Source: Chlamydiota bacterium (lineage in GTDB: Bacteria; Chlamydiota; Chlamydiia; Chlamydiales; JABDDJ01). Taken from it: a stretch of 64,000 bases of DNA. Below, one piece after another: positions 15,321 through 28,596 of this stretch; positions within the stretch are counted from its first letter, which is position 1, and every line of letters begins with the position of its first letter. The notes under the pieces were generated by a model. The model searched no databases. It was not told where the DNA came from and saw only the letters and a list, made by a program, of their open reading frames with translations. Made by a program: the position numbers and the translations under genes. The DNA lies in NCBI GenBank assembly GCA_013287645.1, contig JABDDJ010000001.1:125503-189502 (forward strand). Direction: 5' to 3'.

Positions 15321-17174
15321 TTAATTTAATCCTTTCTGACGAGCTAGTAGTTGATTATCTTCGCTCAACATCCCTTTAATCTGATCATATTGCTGTTGAG
15401 TAAGCTTTTCAAATTTTGCTAGATTGCTAGTTTTAATGCCTTCGCTCTTCTTTTGTATTTTATCAAAAGGTAATCCAATTTGAATATTTTCATGACATTC
15501 TGGCATTCCACCTGCACCATGACTTTTATAATTCCAAGAGCGACTATAAAAATGTTGAGCAGATTCATCTGACAAAATTTGAATAGAATACTCAGGAAAT
15601 AATGCATCTACCTGCTCTTTACCCATGCCAATAAAATCAACGATGGGTAATCGATCCAGCTTGACCAATTTCATCAGTGAAGTGCTAAACTTTTTAAAAA
15701 TCACTTTAAATTGATCATCAGGCACTGCACTTAATAGAACCTCATTAGATAAATCATTACCTCTCCACCCAAATAAATCATCCAACTTTTTAGTATTCAA
15801 TTCGGATATATCGAGAGGTCTTTGATTCTCTACTTCTTTAAAACGATCCTGTGTAATCATTAGCATCAAATTTTTAGAAAGCTTAGTGAGTACATTTTGA
15901 ATCTGACTGTTGGGTACCGCTCTAAATAGAACCTCATTAGATAAATCATTACCTCTCCACCCAAATAAATCATTAAGCTTGGATGTATCCAAATCCGATA
16001 TATCAAGAGCTCTTTGATTCTCGGTTTCTTTAAATCGATCAGGAGTAATCTTTTCCATCATAAATTTAGGTAGTTTATCCAATATTTTTTGCATCTGACT
16101 GTTGGGTACCAATCTAAATAGAACCTCATTGGACTTATCACCTTCTCCTCTCCAACCAAATAAATTTTCAAAAGTATCCAAACTGGTTATGTCTAAAGGA
16201 TTTTCACCCTTGAAATGTCGCTCATCAATTAACACTAGTAGACACCTTGAGTGCTTAATTTCCGGCAATAAGGCCTGAATCGTTTGGGTACTTAGATTTC
16301 TGAATTGAATTAGAGTAATTTTAGATATATCAGTACCTAGATCAATTGTAGGAAGTGATTCATTCTTAAAATGCAAAAGTCTGTCTCGCAAAATGTCTTT
16401 AACTTCCTGACAGACATTCATATATTCTTTTAAGGATAGAATAGAAAACTCATCATCACTCAAGAGCAAGTAGTTTAATTGATTGTGAGCCGCACTAATT
16501 ATAACCGTTTCTAAGCCAATAGAGCTTAATAATTCATCGTTTAAAAGATCAATTTTCTTAAAACTTTCATCAGAAATCTTTCCTGTTAACTTAAATTTCT
16601 CCAATACAGCTTCTCGTTGATTAAAACTACATTTTTTAAAATCCAATAAAGTCATTGTCTCTGCATCTTTGGCATGAGGAATAATGATGCCATTTTTACA
16701 TGTCAGTGAAAAATTAGTGATGACGTGTATATTAGCTTCATGCATTTCTTCGAAATAACCATAACACTGTTTTTGAAACAGGCTTTGCTGGACACTTAAA
16801 ACTTGCTGAGAAAATAGCATCAAAAAGTGTCCATACGCTTTCTCAAGGCTTCTACCAGCTCGATAAACATTAAGTTTGCTCAGAGGAAAATCGAATTTGA
16901 TGGTTTTAAAGACAGACATAAGAAGATTCCCTAGAGCTCGAATGATCTCAAGCAACATATCGCGAATAATTACTAATTTTGATTCTTTTGATTGATCTTC
17001 TACGGGATAAAGCTTTTTAAAAGAATTCCATGTCACATTTCCGTATTTGTAACAAAGTGAGCTTGCTCTAATCTGTTTTTTAATCAAATCGGCAGTTTTG
17101 AAGCTTTGCTCCTGGGTAACAGCTGTATAGTATTCCGGGCAGCCGGAGCTAAATTCTATGGAACCATTCGTCAT
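15321..17174 (-). CDS. Family A protein A2 with three C-terminal repeats (unknown)
   Basis: A 617-aa protein. Residues about 43-140 match A1 (YGNVTWNSFKKLY, MLLEIIRALGNLLMSVF, LNVYRAGRSLEKAYGHFL, SLFQKQCYGY). The C-terminal half differs: after helical stretches with the pattern ISKITLIQFRNLSTQTIQALL, three tandem repeats of about 63 residues occur at 327-389, 390-453 and 454-516, each with LDI..L.T..L..LFGWRG, SNEVL, VP..Q and a closing DR. The repeats are also close at DNA level, so the duplication looks recent. Start ATG 17174 has AAGGA about 9 bases upstream. Divergent from B2. No signal peptide. Repeat-rich, host-interaction-type architecture; function unknown. Confidence 0.84.
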   Translation of the reverse strand: MTNGSIEFSSGCPEYYTAVTQEQSFKTADLIKKQIRASSLCYKYGNVTWNSFKKLYPVEDQSKESKLVIIRDMLLEIIRALGNLLMSVFKTIKFDFPLSKLNVYRAGRSLEKAYGHFLMLFSQQVLSVQQSLFQKQCYGYFEEMHEANIHVITNFSLTCKNGIIIPHAKDAETMTLLDFKKCSFNQREAVLEKFKLTGKISDESFKKIDLLNDELLSSIGLETVIISAAHNQLNYLLLSDDEFSILSLKEYMNVCQEVKDILRDRLLHFKNESLPTIDLGTDISKITLIQFRNLSTQTIQALLPEIKHSRCLLVLIDERHFKGENPLDITSLDTFENLFGWRGEGDKSNEVLFRLVPNSQMQKILDKLPKFMMEKITPDRFKETENQRALDISDLDTSKLNDLFGWRGNDLSNEVLFRAVPNSQIQNVLTKLSKNLMLMITQDRFKEVENQRPLDISELNTKKLDDLFGWRGNDLSNEVLLSAVPDDQFKVIFKKFSTSLMKLVKLDRLPIVDFIGMGKEQVDALFPEYSIQILSDESAQHFYSRSWNYKSHGAGGMPECHENIQIGLPFDKIQKKSEGIKTSNLAKFEKLTQQQYDQIKGMLSEDNQLLARQKGLN

Positions 17175-17204
17175 ACACTACGTCCTTATCTAGGAAAAGA
17201 GATA

Positions 17205-17257
17205 ACTATACTAGGAAAATATTTATTTTACAAATAATTTTAATTAACGAGTATAAT
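17205..17257. promoter_or_regulatory. Divergent promoter region A2/B2
   Basis: Minus strand: TTGTAA (17228-17233), 17-base spacer, TATAGT (17205-17210) for A2. Plus strand: TATAAT (17252-17257) for B2. The region aligns with 13195-13248 over about 55 bases (shared blocks TAGGAAAATATT, TTTACAA, TATAAT, AGTTTGAA/AGCTTGAA), so promoter and gene pair were duplicated together. Confidence 0.65.
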
Positions 17258-17299
17258 AAAGCTTGAATAGATTGTTATATTACACATTAGGAGGTTACT

Positions 17300-18204
17300 A
17301 TGCAGTTCCCAACAGTAAATATACAATCACAATCTACGGCGCAACCTTTAAGTTCTTCTCCTGTGAAGGAAAAAAACCGCATTAATTTTAGTGCACTCAC
17401 TAGTGTTTCAGTCCCTGGCGAAAGGATTGATTTTGGCAAAAAAAAAAGAGTTTCTTAACTCATGCATTCGACAAAGCCACTAATTGGAACAACTGCACTT
17501 TGTCAGTAAACCTTCGGGGCGAAGATATACCAGTAAGCATCAAAGTCAATAAAAACAGTCTTTGCAAAAAGTTAGGCATTTCTAAAGATGTATTAGATAA
17601 AGCATATAAATTAGGCGGAAAACAATTTGGACAACAGATGGCCTCTCGGTTAGTTCAGGGAAGAATTCAAGAACTCAAAAAAGAGAGAGATGACCTCAAT
17701 AAGCAATATTCAAAAGACTGTACTAAAACACTTAGGTTTGATGCAAACAAATTGATACAAGATGGCAACTTTACTACTCCTGGTAGTGCAGATTTCAAGG
17801 AGTTAGATGATCTAATAAAAAAATTAAAACCTGAAGAGTCAGTCGTAGCAACGCTAAATGATACTGCAAAAGAAAATCTAAAAAACGTCCAAAATAGTTT
17901 AAAAAAGGAAATATCTCTATTAATCGAATATAAGAACCAAATTTCAAAACGTCAACAGAACGAAATTTCAAAACATCCGCAAAAACATATTGAAGAAAAC
18001 ATGCAAAAGCTTGAAACAGGAGGACTAGATTCTTACCAATCCATAAAAATATTATCAGAAACCGAAAAAATCTATTCACGACTCCCTCTGTTTCAAAAAC
18101 TAAAAATAAAAGAAACTGATTCACAAAAGTCATCATATGGATATTCGATGGAAAATCGCATTAAAATAATTAAACAAGCCCTAGTTAACAACCCTCCAAT
18201 CTAG
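17300..18204 (+). CDS. Family B protein B2, split by an A10-tract frameshift
   Basis: One-module relative of B1. ATG 17300 follows a strong AGGAGG site and reads MQFPTVNIQSQS...KNRINF...IDFGKKK, then stops at 17456-17458 after 52 codons. The rest of the module is open in another frame to 18204 (SFLTHAFDKATNWNNCTLSV, IKVNKNSLCKKLGISKDVLD, SETEKIYSRLPL). The frames meet at a run of ten A (17438-17447): eleven A would fuse them into one ~301-aa protein colinear with B1. The downstream part has no convincing start of its own (only a TTG near 17500 without a ribosome site). Either the gene is dead, or RNA polymerase slippage on the A10 run yields some full-length product, or the run length is a sequencing error. 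Confidence 0.75.
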
Positions 18205-18255
18205 GTATGCTTAAACTAAAGTGAGCAACGGACGGTAGATAACATTAATAGGCGC

Positions 18256-18305
18256 TGTCCATGAATGTCCATAGACGTCCATGAGTGTCCATAATTGTCC
18301 AACAA
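18256..18305. repeat. Five 10-bp tandem repeats
   Basis: Five contiguous 10-base units, consensus TGTCCATRAA-like, with GTCCA invariant at exact 10-base steps (starting at 18257, 18267, 18277, 18287 and 18297). A 10-base period puts each copy on the same face of the helix, as in arrays of protein-binding sites. It lies in the 130-base gap between B2 and the 3' end of the 5S gene, where I see nothing else apart from a weak AAGCTT hairpin next to 5S. Confidence 0.8.
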
Positions 18306-18334
18306 GTTGAGGAATATATAAGCTTAAAGAAAAA

Positions 18335-18450
18335 GCTTGGCGGCGACCTACTCTCCCACACTCTTGTGTGCAGTACCATCGGCGATGAAAGGCTTAACTT
18401 CTGAGTTCGGAATGGGGTCAGGTGTTGCCCTTTCTCTCGTGCCACCAAGC
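18335..18450 (-). rRNA. rrf: 5S ribosomal RNA
   Basis: Read on the minus strand it begins GCTTGGTGGCACGAGAGAAA and ends GTCGCCGCCAAGC, with the closing helix between the two ends and the conserved CCGAACTCAGAAGTTAAG segment. About 116 nt. Last gene of the rRNA operon. Ends are estimated from helix pairing, so they may be off by a few bases. Confidence 0.93.
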
Positions 18451-18490
18451 ATATATTATTGATTTCAAAAAGCGTCTGAAGAACTTTGCA
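18449..18490 (-). other. 23S precursor stem, 3' strand
   Basis: The 23S-5S spacer contains a sequence (core TTCAAAAAGCGTCTGAAG on the plus strand) complementary to 21880-21917 in the 16S-23S spacer when both are read as RNA. Such stems are cut by RNase III to free pre-23S. Confidence 0.7.
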
Positions 18491-18530
18491 AGGGAATTTT
18501 TTTGTAGCTTGTATCTTTTTCTAAAAAAAG

Positions 18531-21643
<3,113 letters not shown>

Positions 21644-21688
21644 ATAATATTTATGTGTCTTTGCCTTGCATGAGTGTGATTTTTTTCA

Positions 21689-21857
21689 CCACAGAGCTCA
21701 CTATGAACACAGAGAGGAAATTTTAAACGCAAAGGCGCAGAGGCGCAAAGGAAAAATATGCTTGAGCAATGCCTGCGGCATAGCTCAATATATTTCTTTG
21801 CGTCTTTGCGACTTTGCGTTTAAATTTTCTTCTCTGTGTTCTTAGAGAGCTCTGTGG
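21689..21857. repeat. Interspersed palindrome, copy B, in the 16S-23S spacer
   Basis: Largest copy: ~69-bp imperfect arms running from CCACAGAGCTCA (21689) to AGAGCTCTGTGG (21857), including the family core TTTAAACGCAAAG..GCGCAAAG. The centre is a separate perfect hairpin (TTGAGC.ATGCC/GGCAT.GCTCAA). It lies inside the rRNA transcript, between the 23S processing stem and the mature 23S 5' end. No tRNA gene is present in this spacer. Confidence 0.85.
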
Positions 21858-21879
21858 CTAATCATCACATTCTTTTGAT

Positions 21880-21917
21880 TCTTCAAACGCTTTTTGAAGT
21901 CAGTAATATATATATGC
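21880..21917 (-). other. 23S precursor stem, 5' strand
   Basis: Partner of 18449-18490; core CTTCAAACGCTTTTTGAAG with an AT-rich extension on the plus strand. Palindrome copy B separates it from mature 23S by about 240 nt, so the element entered inside the stem. Confidence 0.7.
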
Positions 21918-21942
21918 TTGTTATCTATCGTTCTGTCTAAAT

Positions 21943-21987
21943 AGCTTTTAGACAACGCTAAGAAGGTAAAGTGAGAACAAACTGTGC
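21943..21987 (-). other. 16S precursor stem, 3' strand
   Basis: Pairs as RNA with 23619-23666 (shared blocks AAGGTAAAGTGA and ACAAACTGTGC), enclosing 16S. A typical RNase III processing stem. Confidence 0.7.
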
Positions 21988-22023
21988 CTCAACCGTAGTT
22001 TAAGTCTGGCTTAAACTTGTCCT

Positions 22024-23560
<1,537 letters not shown>

Positions 23561-23618
23561 AAAAAAATTTTGAGAACTTGAGTTTTATTGTTGCGACGAG
23601 TTTTATCTCGCCGCACAA

Positions 23619-23666
23619 GCACAGTTTGTTTTTATTTCACTTTACCTTTTTAGCGCTGTCTAAATA
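23619..23666 (-). other. 16S precursor stem, 5' strand
   Basis: Partner of 21943-21987, about 60 nt upstream of mature 16S. Confidence 0.7.
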
Positions 23667-23743
23667 ATTGTGCTGCGCTAGGAGCGCTGCTTTTTGCGTT
23701 ACTTATTCTTTCGTTGCGTTAGAATCAGTAGCGAATATGCAAC

Positions 23744-23773
23744 AATCTACCTAAGATGTGAGATTTTTCACAA
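23744..23773 (-). promoter_or_regulatory. Candidate rRNA operon promoter
   Basis: On the minus strand TTGTGA (23768-23773), 18-base spacer, TAGATT (23744-23749), leaving a ~175-nt leader before 16S. Weak match, and other boxes are possible in 23670-23890. The same 340-base gap must also hold the promoter of the divergent helicase gene, which I cannot place. Confidence 0.35.
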
Positions 23774-23901
23774 GCATTTTTCTATTTATTTCTAAATCGC
23801 TGCCCTAGTTGTTACTAGAGGTCTCTTCTGAGGTTGAAAAAAATAATGACATCATGTGGATTTAACGATATACTGCGCCATTTAGAGATTTGGAAAGTAT
23901 T

Positions 23902-26900
23902 ATGTTAAATTTTAGAAAACTGAAGCATGACTTTTCTCCCGCCTTGTTGAAGGAGGGGAAGGCTATCTATGAGAGGCAGGGGGTATTGGAGGCCAAGATC
24001 ATAGAGTTAACACCGCGCAGTGTGCGTATAAACGGTAAGGTAGCGGGATCGTTTGATCATCATTACAGCTGTGAGGTGGAGTTGAATCTTGAAGATTCGA
24101 CGTTTGTGGATTCAGATTGTGACTGTCCGAATCAGTTTGATTGTCAGCATTTGGCAGCTTTGACGTTTTATATGGAAAATCATTATGACACGCTTGTGGT
24201 GGCATTTTCGAAAGAGAATGACATTGAGAATTCGGAAGAGGATGAGGAGAATAAAGAGGGTTTGAGAGAGACTATCCGTACGTCGCGCGATAAGGAGGTG
24301 AAGCGCCGCGATAAGCATTTTCAGAAGGAGTTGTTGGAGGAGTATACCAAGGCAGCGAAGGTATTGGGGACATCACCCTATTTTGTGCCTGAGGATAAGA
24401 TAGAGGTGGACAATGCTGAGTTGGCGGTAATATTTGCGTTGCCGAATGATGCTGCTTCAAATAGAGCGCAGGCAGAGTTGCAGATAGCATTGAGACTACC
24501 TTATCGTTCTAAATTGGTTCTTGTGCCTAATATGGGTGAGTTTTTGGCTTCTTTGCGGTATTCTGAGCCTTTTTATATTGGTACTAGAAGGTATTTATTT
24601 ACATTTAATTCGTTTGACAAGATTAGCGCATTGCTTTTGAAGACCTTAGTTGATTTTGCCCAGCCGGTGGATAACAAATCGGACAAGAGTGCGAGATATG
24701 CGACAATTGGAGTAGAGACTTTAGGTTCGTTGTTGGCAGAGGTGTACGATATGGCTATGGCTACATTGCCGACGGCCATAGCGACTCGAGAGGATGGTGA
24801 GGCTCAGTGGATTCATTTGCCATCTCTTTATCAGAATGGTCAGGAAGAGCCTTTACGCTTTACGACCCATAAAGCACAGATGCAGTTTCAGTTGGAGTAT
24901 TTGGAGACTCCGATGCCCGCGATATTGATTAAGCCGACTATTCATTTGGATGATGAGTCTTCGTTGGGAATAGAGGGGCTGCAGTATTTTCCTTGTGCCC
25001 GGCCTGGGATGATTCATCAAAATACTTTTTATCGCTTCCAGGATGTGATTAAGAGGAAGCATTTGCGTCATTTGGCGGCTATTGGAGATTTGGCGATTCC
25101 ACAGCCTCTATTTGGAACTTTTGTGGAAAATGCCCTGTCAGAGTTGTTGAGATACGGTAAAGTGCTGAATCGCGAGATAATTGAGCGATTTGTCACGATG
25201 CCATTTGTCTCTAAGGTACAAGCAGAGTGCGAAATTAGTTACTTGAGCGGCGAATTGGAGGCGAAGTTATTCTTCTTGTACAACAATGTCAAGGTACCTG
25301 CTGCACATAGCTTATTGACAATAGACCATGTGGATACTTTTGTGAGTCCACAGGGTATTTTGGCACGCAATCTGACGGAAGAGCAATCTATTTTGGACGA
25401 TCTGTTCCAAGGATTTACATACGATCCTTTGCAAGGTGTGTACCTTGCGCGGAGTGAAAAGAAAATCATTGAATTCATGACTGAGGTCCTTCCACGCAAT
25501 CAACAGCGCGTGAATTTCTGTTGTCCGGACAATCTGATGGAGCATTTTGTTTATGACAACTCTACGTTTAGTTTGTTGCTGAAAGAATCTGAAGCTGTGG
25601 ATAGTTATGAAGTGACTGTGAAGGTAGACGGCCACTTGAACGGGGTGTCTATTGAGCAGCTTTGGGAATGCTTGAGCATGAAGAGAGCTTATATTGAGCT
25701 TGAGAGAAGAGCGCCCAGTAGGACAACACGTCGTGGAGATTCTGGAGAAGGAACAAAGCTTCCTAAAATTTTGGTTCTGGATCTGGAGCGCATTAGTCCG
25801 GTAGTGCAGATATTTGACGAGATAGGGGTGCGAGATCTGTCAAATCACAAGGAGATGAGGCCGCTCTGGAGTTTAGCAAATATTGATCCATCTCATTTCG
25901 AGGGCCTTCCAATCAAGTTTTCGATGAGTAAGAGGCTTTTGCAGATTCAGGAGCAGATGCTGGGAACACGTTCCATGGAAGCGAGTCCTATTCCGGAGAT
26001 TATCAAGGCACAGTTGAGACCCTACCAGATTGAGGGTGTGCAGTGGTTAGAGCGCCTGCGTTCAATGCATTTGAATGGTATTTTAGCGGACGATATGGGG
26101 CTTGGTAAGACTTTACAGGCGATTATTGCTTTAACGCAGCATAAAATTGACGATCCGCAAGCGTTGGCTTTGATTGTGGCTCCTACTTCATTGATTCATA
26201 ACTGGAGGGAGGAGTTTAATAAATTTAATCCTGATTTGCGCATTTTAATTGTGGATGGTACGCCTCAACAGAGACGTAAACTGATCTCTGACATGAAGAA
26301 TATTGATATTGTGGTAACATCCTATAGTTTACTGCAAAAAGATACGGATGCTTACAAAAATATTTCCTTCTCATATGCAATTCTGGATGAGGCACAGCAT
26401 ATTAAAAATCGTGGAACACGCAATGCAAAATCGGTAAAACAGATTCAGGCTGCGCATCGCCTTATTTTGACAGGTACTCCGATTGAGAACTCGCTGGATG
26501 AGCTGTGGAGTTTGTTTGACTTTTTGATGCCAGGATTGTTGAGTACATATGACCGATTTGTTGAGAAGTATGTGCGTGCTCCTAAGCAGGGTGATACTAA
26601 GGCTTCAGATACTCTCCGACGTAAAGTTTCCCCATTTATCCTTCGCAGAATGAAAAAGGATGTTTTGAAGGAGCTGCCGCCTGTTTCTGAAATTGTTTAC
26701 CATTGCCATTTATCGGATACGCAAAAAGAGCTTTACAGTTCTTATGCAGCATCGGCACGTGAAGAGTTGTCACAGCTTGTTAAGAAAGAGGGCTTTGACC
26801 GCGTGCAGATCCATGTGTTGGCTACATTGACGCGCTTGAAACAGATCTGCTGCCATCCTGGAATTTTTGCTAAAGAGATTATTGAACAGGGCGATTCTGC

Positions 26901-27405
26901 AAAGTATGATTTGCTGATTGAGCTGCTTCAGACTTTGATTCAGGGCAATCATAAAACAGTGATATTCAGTCAGTATACAAGAATGCTGAGCATTATGCGG
27001 GACGACTTTATTAAAAAGGGCATTACTTTTGAATACTTAGACGGTTCTAGCAAGGACCGATTAGATATTGTGAAACGCTTTAACGATGATCCGAATGTAT
27101 CTGTATTTTTAGTGTCCCTAAAGGCTGGTGGTGTTGGCCTTAACTTTGTGGGTGCAGATACTGTTGTCCACTTTGACATGTGGTGGAATCCTGCAGTAGA
27201 AAATCAGGCAACTGACCGTGTCCATCGTTTTGGGCAGCAGCAAAATGTCACTTCGATTAAACTTATTACACTTAACACTATAGAAGAAAAGATCCTCGAA
27301 CTCCAGCAGCGCAAAAAGGGACTTGTGCGTAAGGTGATTGGCTGCGATGAAGAAGCAATAGCTAAACTTACATGGGAGGAGGTGTTGGAATTACTCCAAA
27401 CCTAA
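23902..27405 (+). CDS. SWI2/SNF2-family helicase with SWIM zinc finger
   Basis: A 1167-aa DNA-dependent ATPase. N-terminal SWIM-type zinc finger ([11 protein letters not shown], about 73-84), a long central region, then the Snf2 motor: motif I DDMGLGKT (about 730-737), motif II DEAQ (829-832), LTGTPIEN, and the C-terminal lobe with [11 protein letters not shown] and [10 protein letters not shown]. Such proteins remodel nucleoprotein or help RNA polymerase recycling. Chlamydiae have two; this one sits before mreB and pckA as CT708 does. Start ATG 23902 with GGAAAG just before it; an in-frame TTG at 23890 lacks a site. Stop is 7 bases before mreB. Confidence 0.93.
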   Translation: MLNFRKLKHDFSPALLKEGKAIYERQGVLEAKIIELTPRSVRINGKVAGSFDHHYSCEVELNLEDSTFVDSDCDCPNQFDCQHLAALTFYMENHYDTLVVAFSKENDIENSEEDEENKEGLRETIRTSRDKEVKRRDKHFQKELLEEYTKAAKVLGTSPYFVPEDKIEVDNAELAVIFALPNDAASNRAQAELQIALRLPYRSKLVLVPNMGEFLASLRYSEPFYIGTRRYLFTFNSFDKISALLLKTLVDFAQPVDNKSDKSARYATIGVETLGSLLAEVYDMAMATLPTAIATREDGEAQWIHLPSLYQNGQEEPLRFTTHKAQMQFQLEYLETPMPAILIKPTIHLDDESSLGIEGLQYFPCARPGMIHQNTFYRFQDVIKRKHLRHLAAIGDLAIPQPLFGTFVENALSELLRYGKVLNREIIERFVTMPFVSKVQAECEISYLSGELEAKLFFLYNNVKVPAAHSLLTIDHVDTFVSPQGILARNLTEEQSILDDLFQGFTYDPLQGVYLARSEKKIIEFMTEVLPRNQQRVNFCCPDNLMEHFVYDNSTFSLLLKESEAVDSYEVTVKVDGHLNGVSIEQLWECLSMKRAYIELERRAPSRTTRRGDSGEGTKLPKILVLDLERISPVVQIFDEIGVRDLSNHKEMRPLWSLANIDPSHFEGLPIKFSMSKRLLQIQEQMLGTRSMEASPIPEIIKAQLRPYQIEGVQWLERLRSMHLNGILADDMGLGKTLQAIIALTQHKIDDPQALALIVAPTSLIHNWREEFNKFNPDLRILIVDGTPQQRRKLISDMKNIDIVVTSYSLLQKDTDAYKNISFSYAILDEAQHIKNRGTRNAKSVKQIQAAHRLILTGTPIENSLDELWSLFDFLMPGLLSTYDRFVEKYVRAPKQGDTKASDTLRRKVSPFILRRMKKDVLKELPPVSEIVYHCHLSDTQKELYSSYAASAREELSQLVKKEGFDRVQIHVLATLTRLKQICCHPGIFAKEIIEQGDSAKYDLLIELLQTLIQGNHKTVIFSQYTRMLSIMRDDFIKKGITFEYLDGSSKDRLDIVKRFNDDPNVSVFLVSLKAGGVGLNFVGADTVVHFDMWWNPAVENQATDRVHRFGQQQNVTSIKLITLNTIEEKILELQQRKKGLVRKVIGCDEEAIAKLTWEEVLELLQT

Positions 27406-27412
27406 GGTACAT

Positions 27413-28498
27413 ATGAAAGGTGCAAACACATTTCAGACTAATTTAAGAGAATTTTGGAAAAAATCTTTTGGCCGACTCACTAAGTTTCGGGCCGTATTCT
27501 CCAATGATATCGGAATAGATTTAGGGACAGCTAATACTCTGGTATTTGTGCGTGGAAAAGGAATAGTCCTTGCAGAGCCCTCTGTAGTTGCTGTGGACTC
27601 TATAACAAACGAGGTTCTAGCGGTAGGACATAAAGCAAAAGCAATGCTGGGTAAAACACCGCGTAAAATCCATGCCGTCCGTCCTATGAAGGATGGGGTG
27701 ATTGCAGACTTTGAAGTAGCTGAGGGCATGTTAAAGGCCCTTATAAAGAAGGTGACTCCATCCAGAAGCCTGTTTAGACCAAAAATCTTGATTGCTGTTC
27801 CGTCAGGGATTACAGGCGTCGAAAAGAGAGCTGTTGAAGACTCTGCCCTCCACGCTGGTGCTCAAGAAGTAGTGCTAATTGAAGAGCCTATGGCGGCTGC
27901 AATTGGGGCTGATTTGCCTGTGCACGAGCCTGCAGCGAATATGATTATTGACATTGGCGGCGGAACGACCGAAATAGCTATTATCTCGTTAGGAGGTATT
28001 GTCGAGTCGCGTTCGTTGCGTATTGCCGGTGATGAATTCGATGAGTGCATTATCAATTATATGCGCCGCACCTATAATCTAATGATTGGTCCTAGGACTG
28101 CTGAAGAGATTAAAATTACCATCGGATCGGCTTATCCGTTGGGCGGAAGCGAGCTCGAGATGGAGGTGCGTGGTCGAGATCAGGTTGCAGGGTTACCTGT
28201 GACGAAGCGTATTAACTCGGTCGAGATTCGCGAATGTTTAGCGGAGCCTATGCAGCAAATTATTGAAGCTATCAAGTTAACTTTAGAAAAATGCCCTCCA
28301 GAATTAGCTGCAGACCTGGTAGAACGCGGAATGCTTCTAGCTGGTGGAGGCGCTTTGATTAAAGGATTGGATAAGCTGCTTATTAAGGAAACAGGGTTGC
28401 CTGTCATTATAGCGCCTAATCCTCTCTTGGCTGTATGCTTGGGAACAGGTAAAGCCCTGGAGTACTTAGACAAGTTTAAAAAACGCAAAGCCCAGTAA
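27413..28498 (+). CDS. mreB: Rod-shape protein MreB (actin homologue)
   Basis: A 361-aa actin-like ATPase. Phosphate-1 loop [13 protein letters not shown] (about 34), [13 protein letters not shown] (about 180) and [12 protein letters not shown] (about 310) are intact. In chlamydiae, which lack FtsZ, MreB directs septal peptidoglycan synthesis at division. It has a ~27-residue N-terminal extension before the family core ([19 protein letters not shown]...), rich in Lys and aromatic residues, which may be a membrane-binding amphipathic helix. Begins 7 bases after the helicase stop. Palindrome copy C follows its stop directly. Confidence 0.96.
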   Translation: MKGANTFQTNLREFWKKSFGRLTKFRAVFSNDIGIDLGTANTLVFVRGKGIVLAEPSVVAVDSITNEVLAVGHKAKAMLGKTPRKIHAVRPMKDGVIADFEVAEGMLKALIKKVTPSRSLFRPKILIAVPSGITGVEKRAVEDSALHAGAQEVVLIEEPMAAAIGADLPVHEPAANMIIDIGGGTTEIAIISLGGIVESRSLRIAGDEFDECIINYMRRTYNLMIGPRTAEEIKITIGSAYPLGGSELEMEVRGRDQVAGLPVTKRINSVEIRECLAEPMQQIIEAIKLTLEKCPPELAADLVERGMLLAGGGALIKGLDKLLIKETGLPVIIAPNPLLAVCLGTGKALEYLDKFKKRKAQ

Positions 28499-28582
28499 AT
28501 TTAAACGCAGAGGCGCAAAGATACAAAGGCGCAAAGAATTTTTAAATCTTTCTTTGCGTCTTTGCGCCTTTGCGTTTAATTA
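28498..28582. repeat. Interspersed palindrome, copy C
   Basis: Arms AATTTAAACGCAGAGGCGCAA on the left and ...GCGCCTTTGCGTTTAATT on the right, around an AT-rich loop near 28540. Starts at the mreB stop and ends 14 bases before pckA, so it fills the gene gap and leaves only the pckA ribosome site (GAGG). Confidence 0.85.
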
Positions 28583-28596
28583 ATTGAGGAATCTGA

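Noticed and set aside
18245..18448. Minus-strand frame across 5S and the 10-bp repeats
   Set aside because: Starts inside 5S and its C-terminus is only the translated tandem repeat.
21644..22023. tRNA-Ile/Ala genes in the 16S-23S spacer
   Set aside because: No cloverleaf or TTCGA-type loop is present; the spacer is filled by processing stems and palindrome B.
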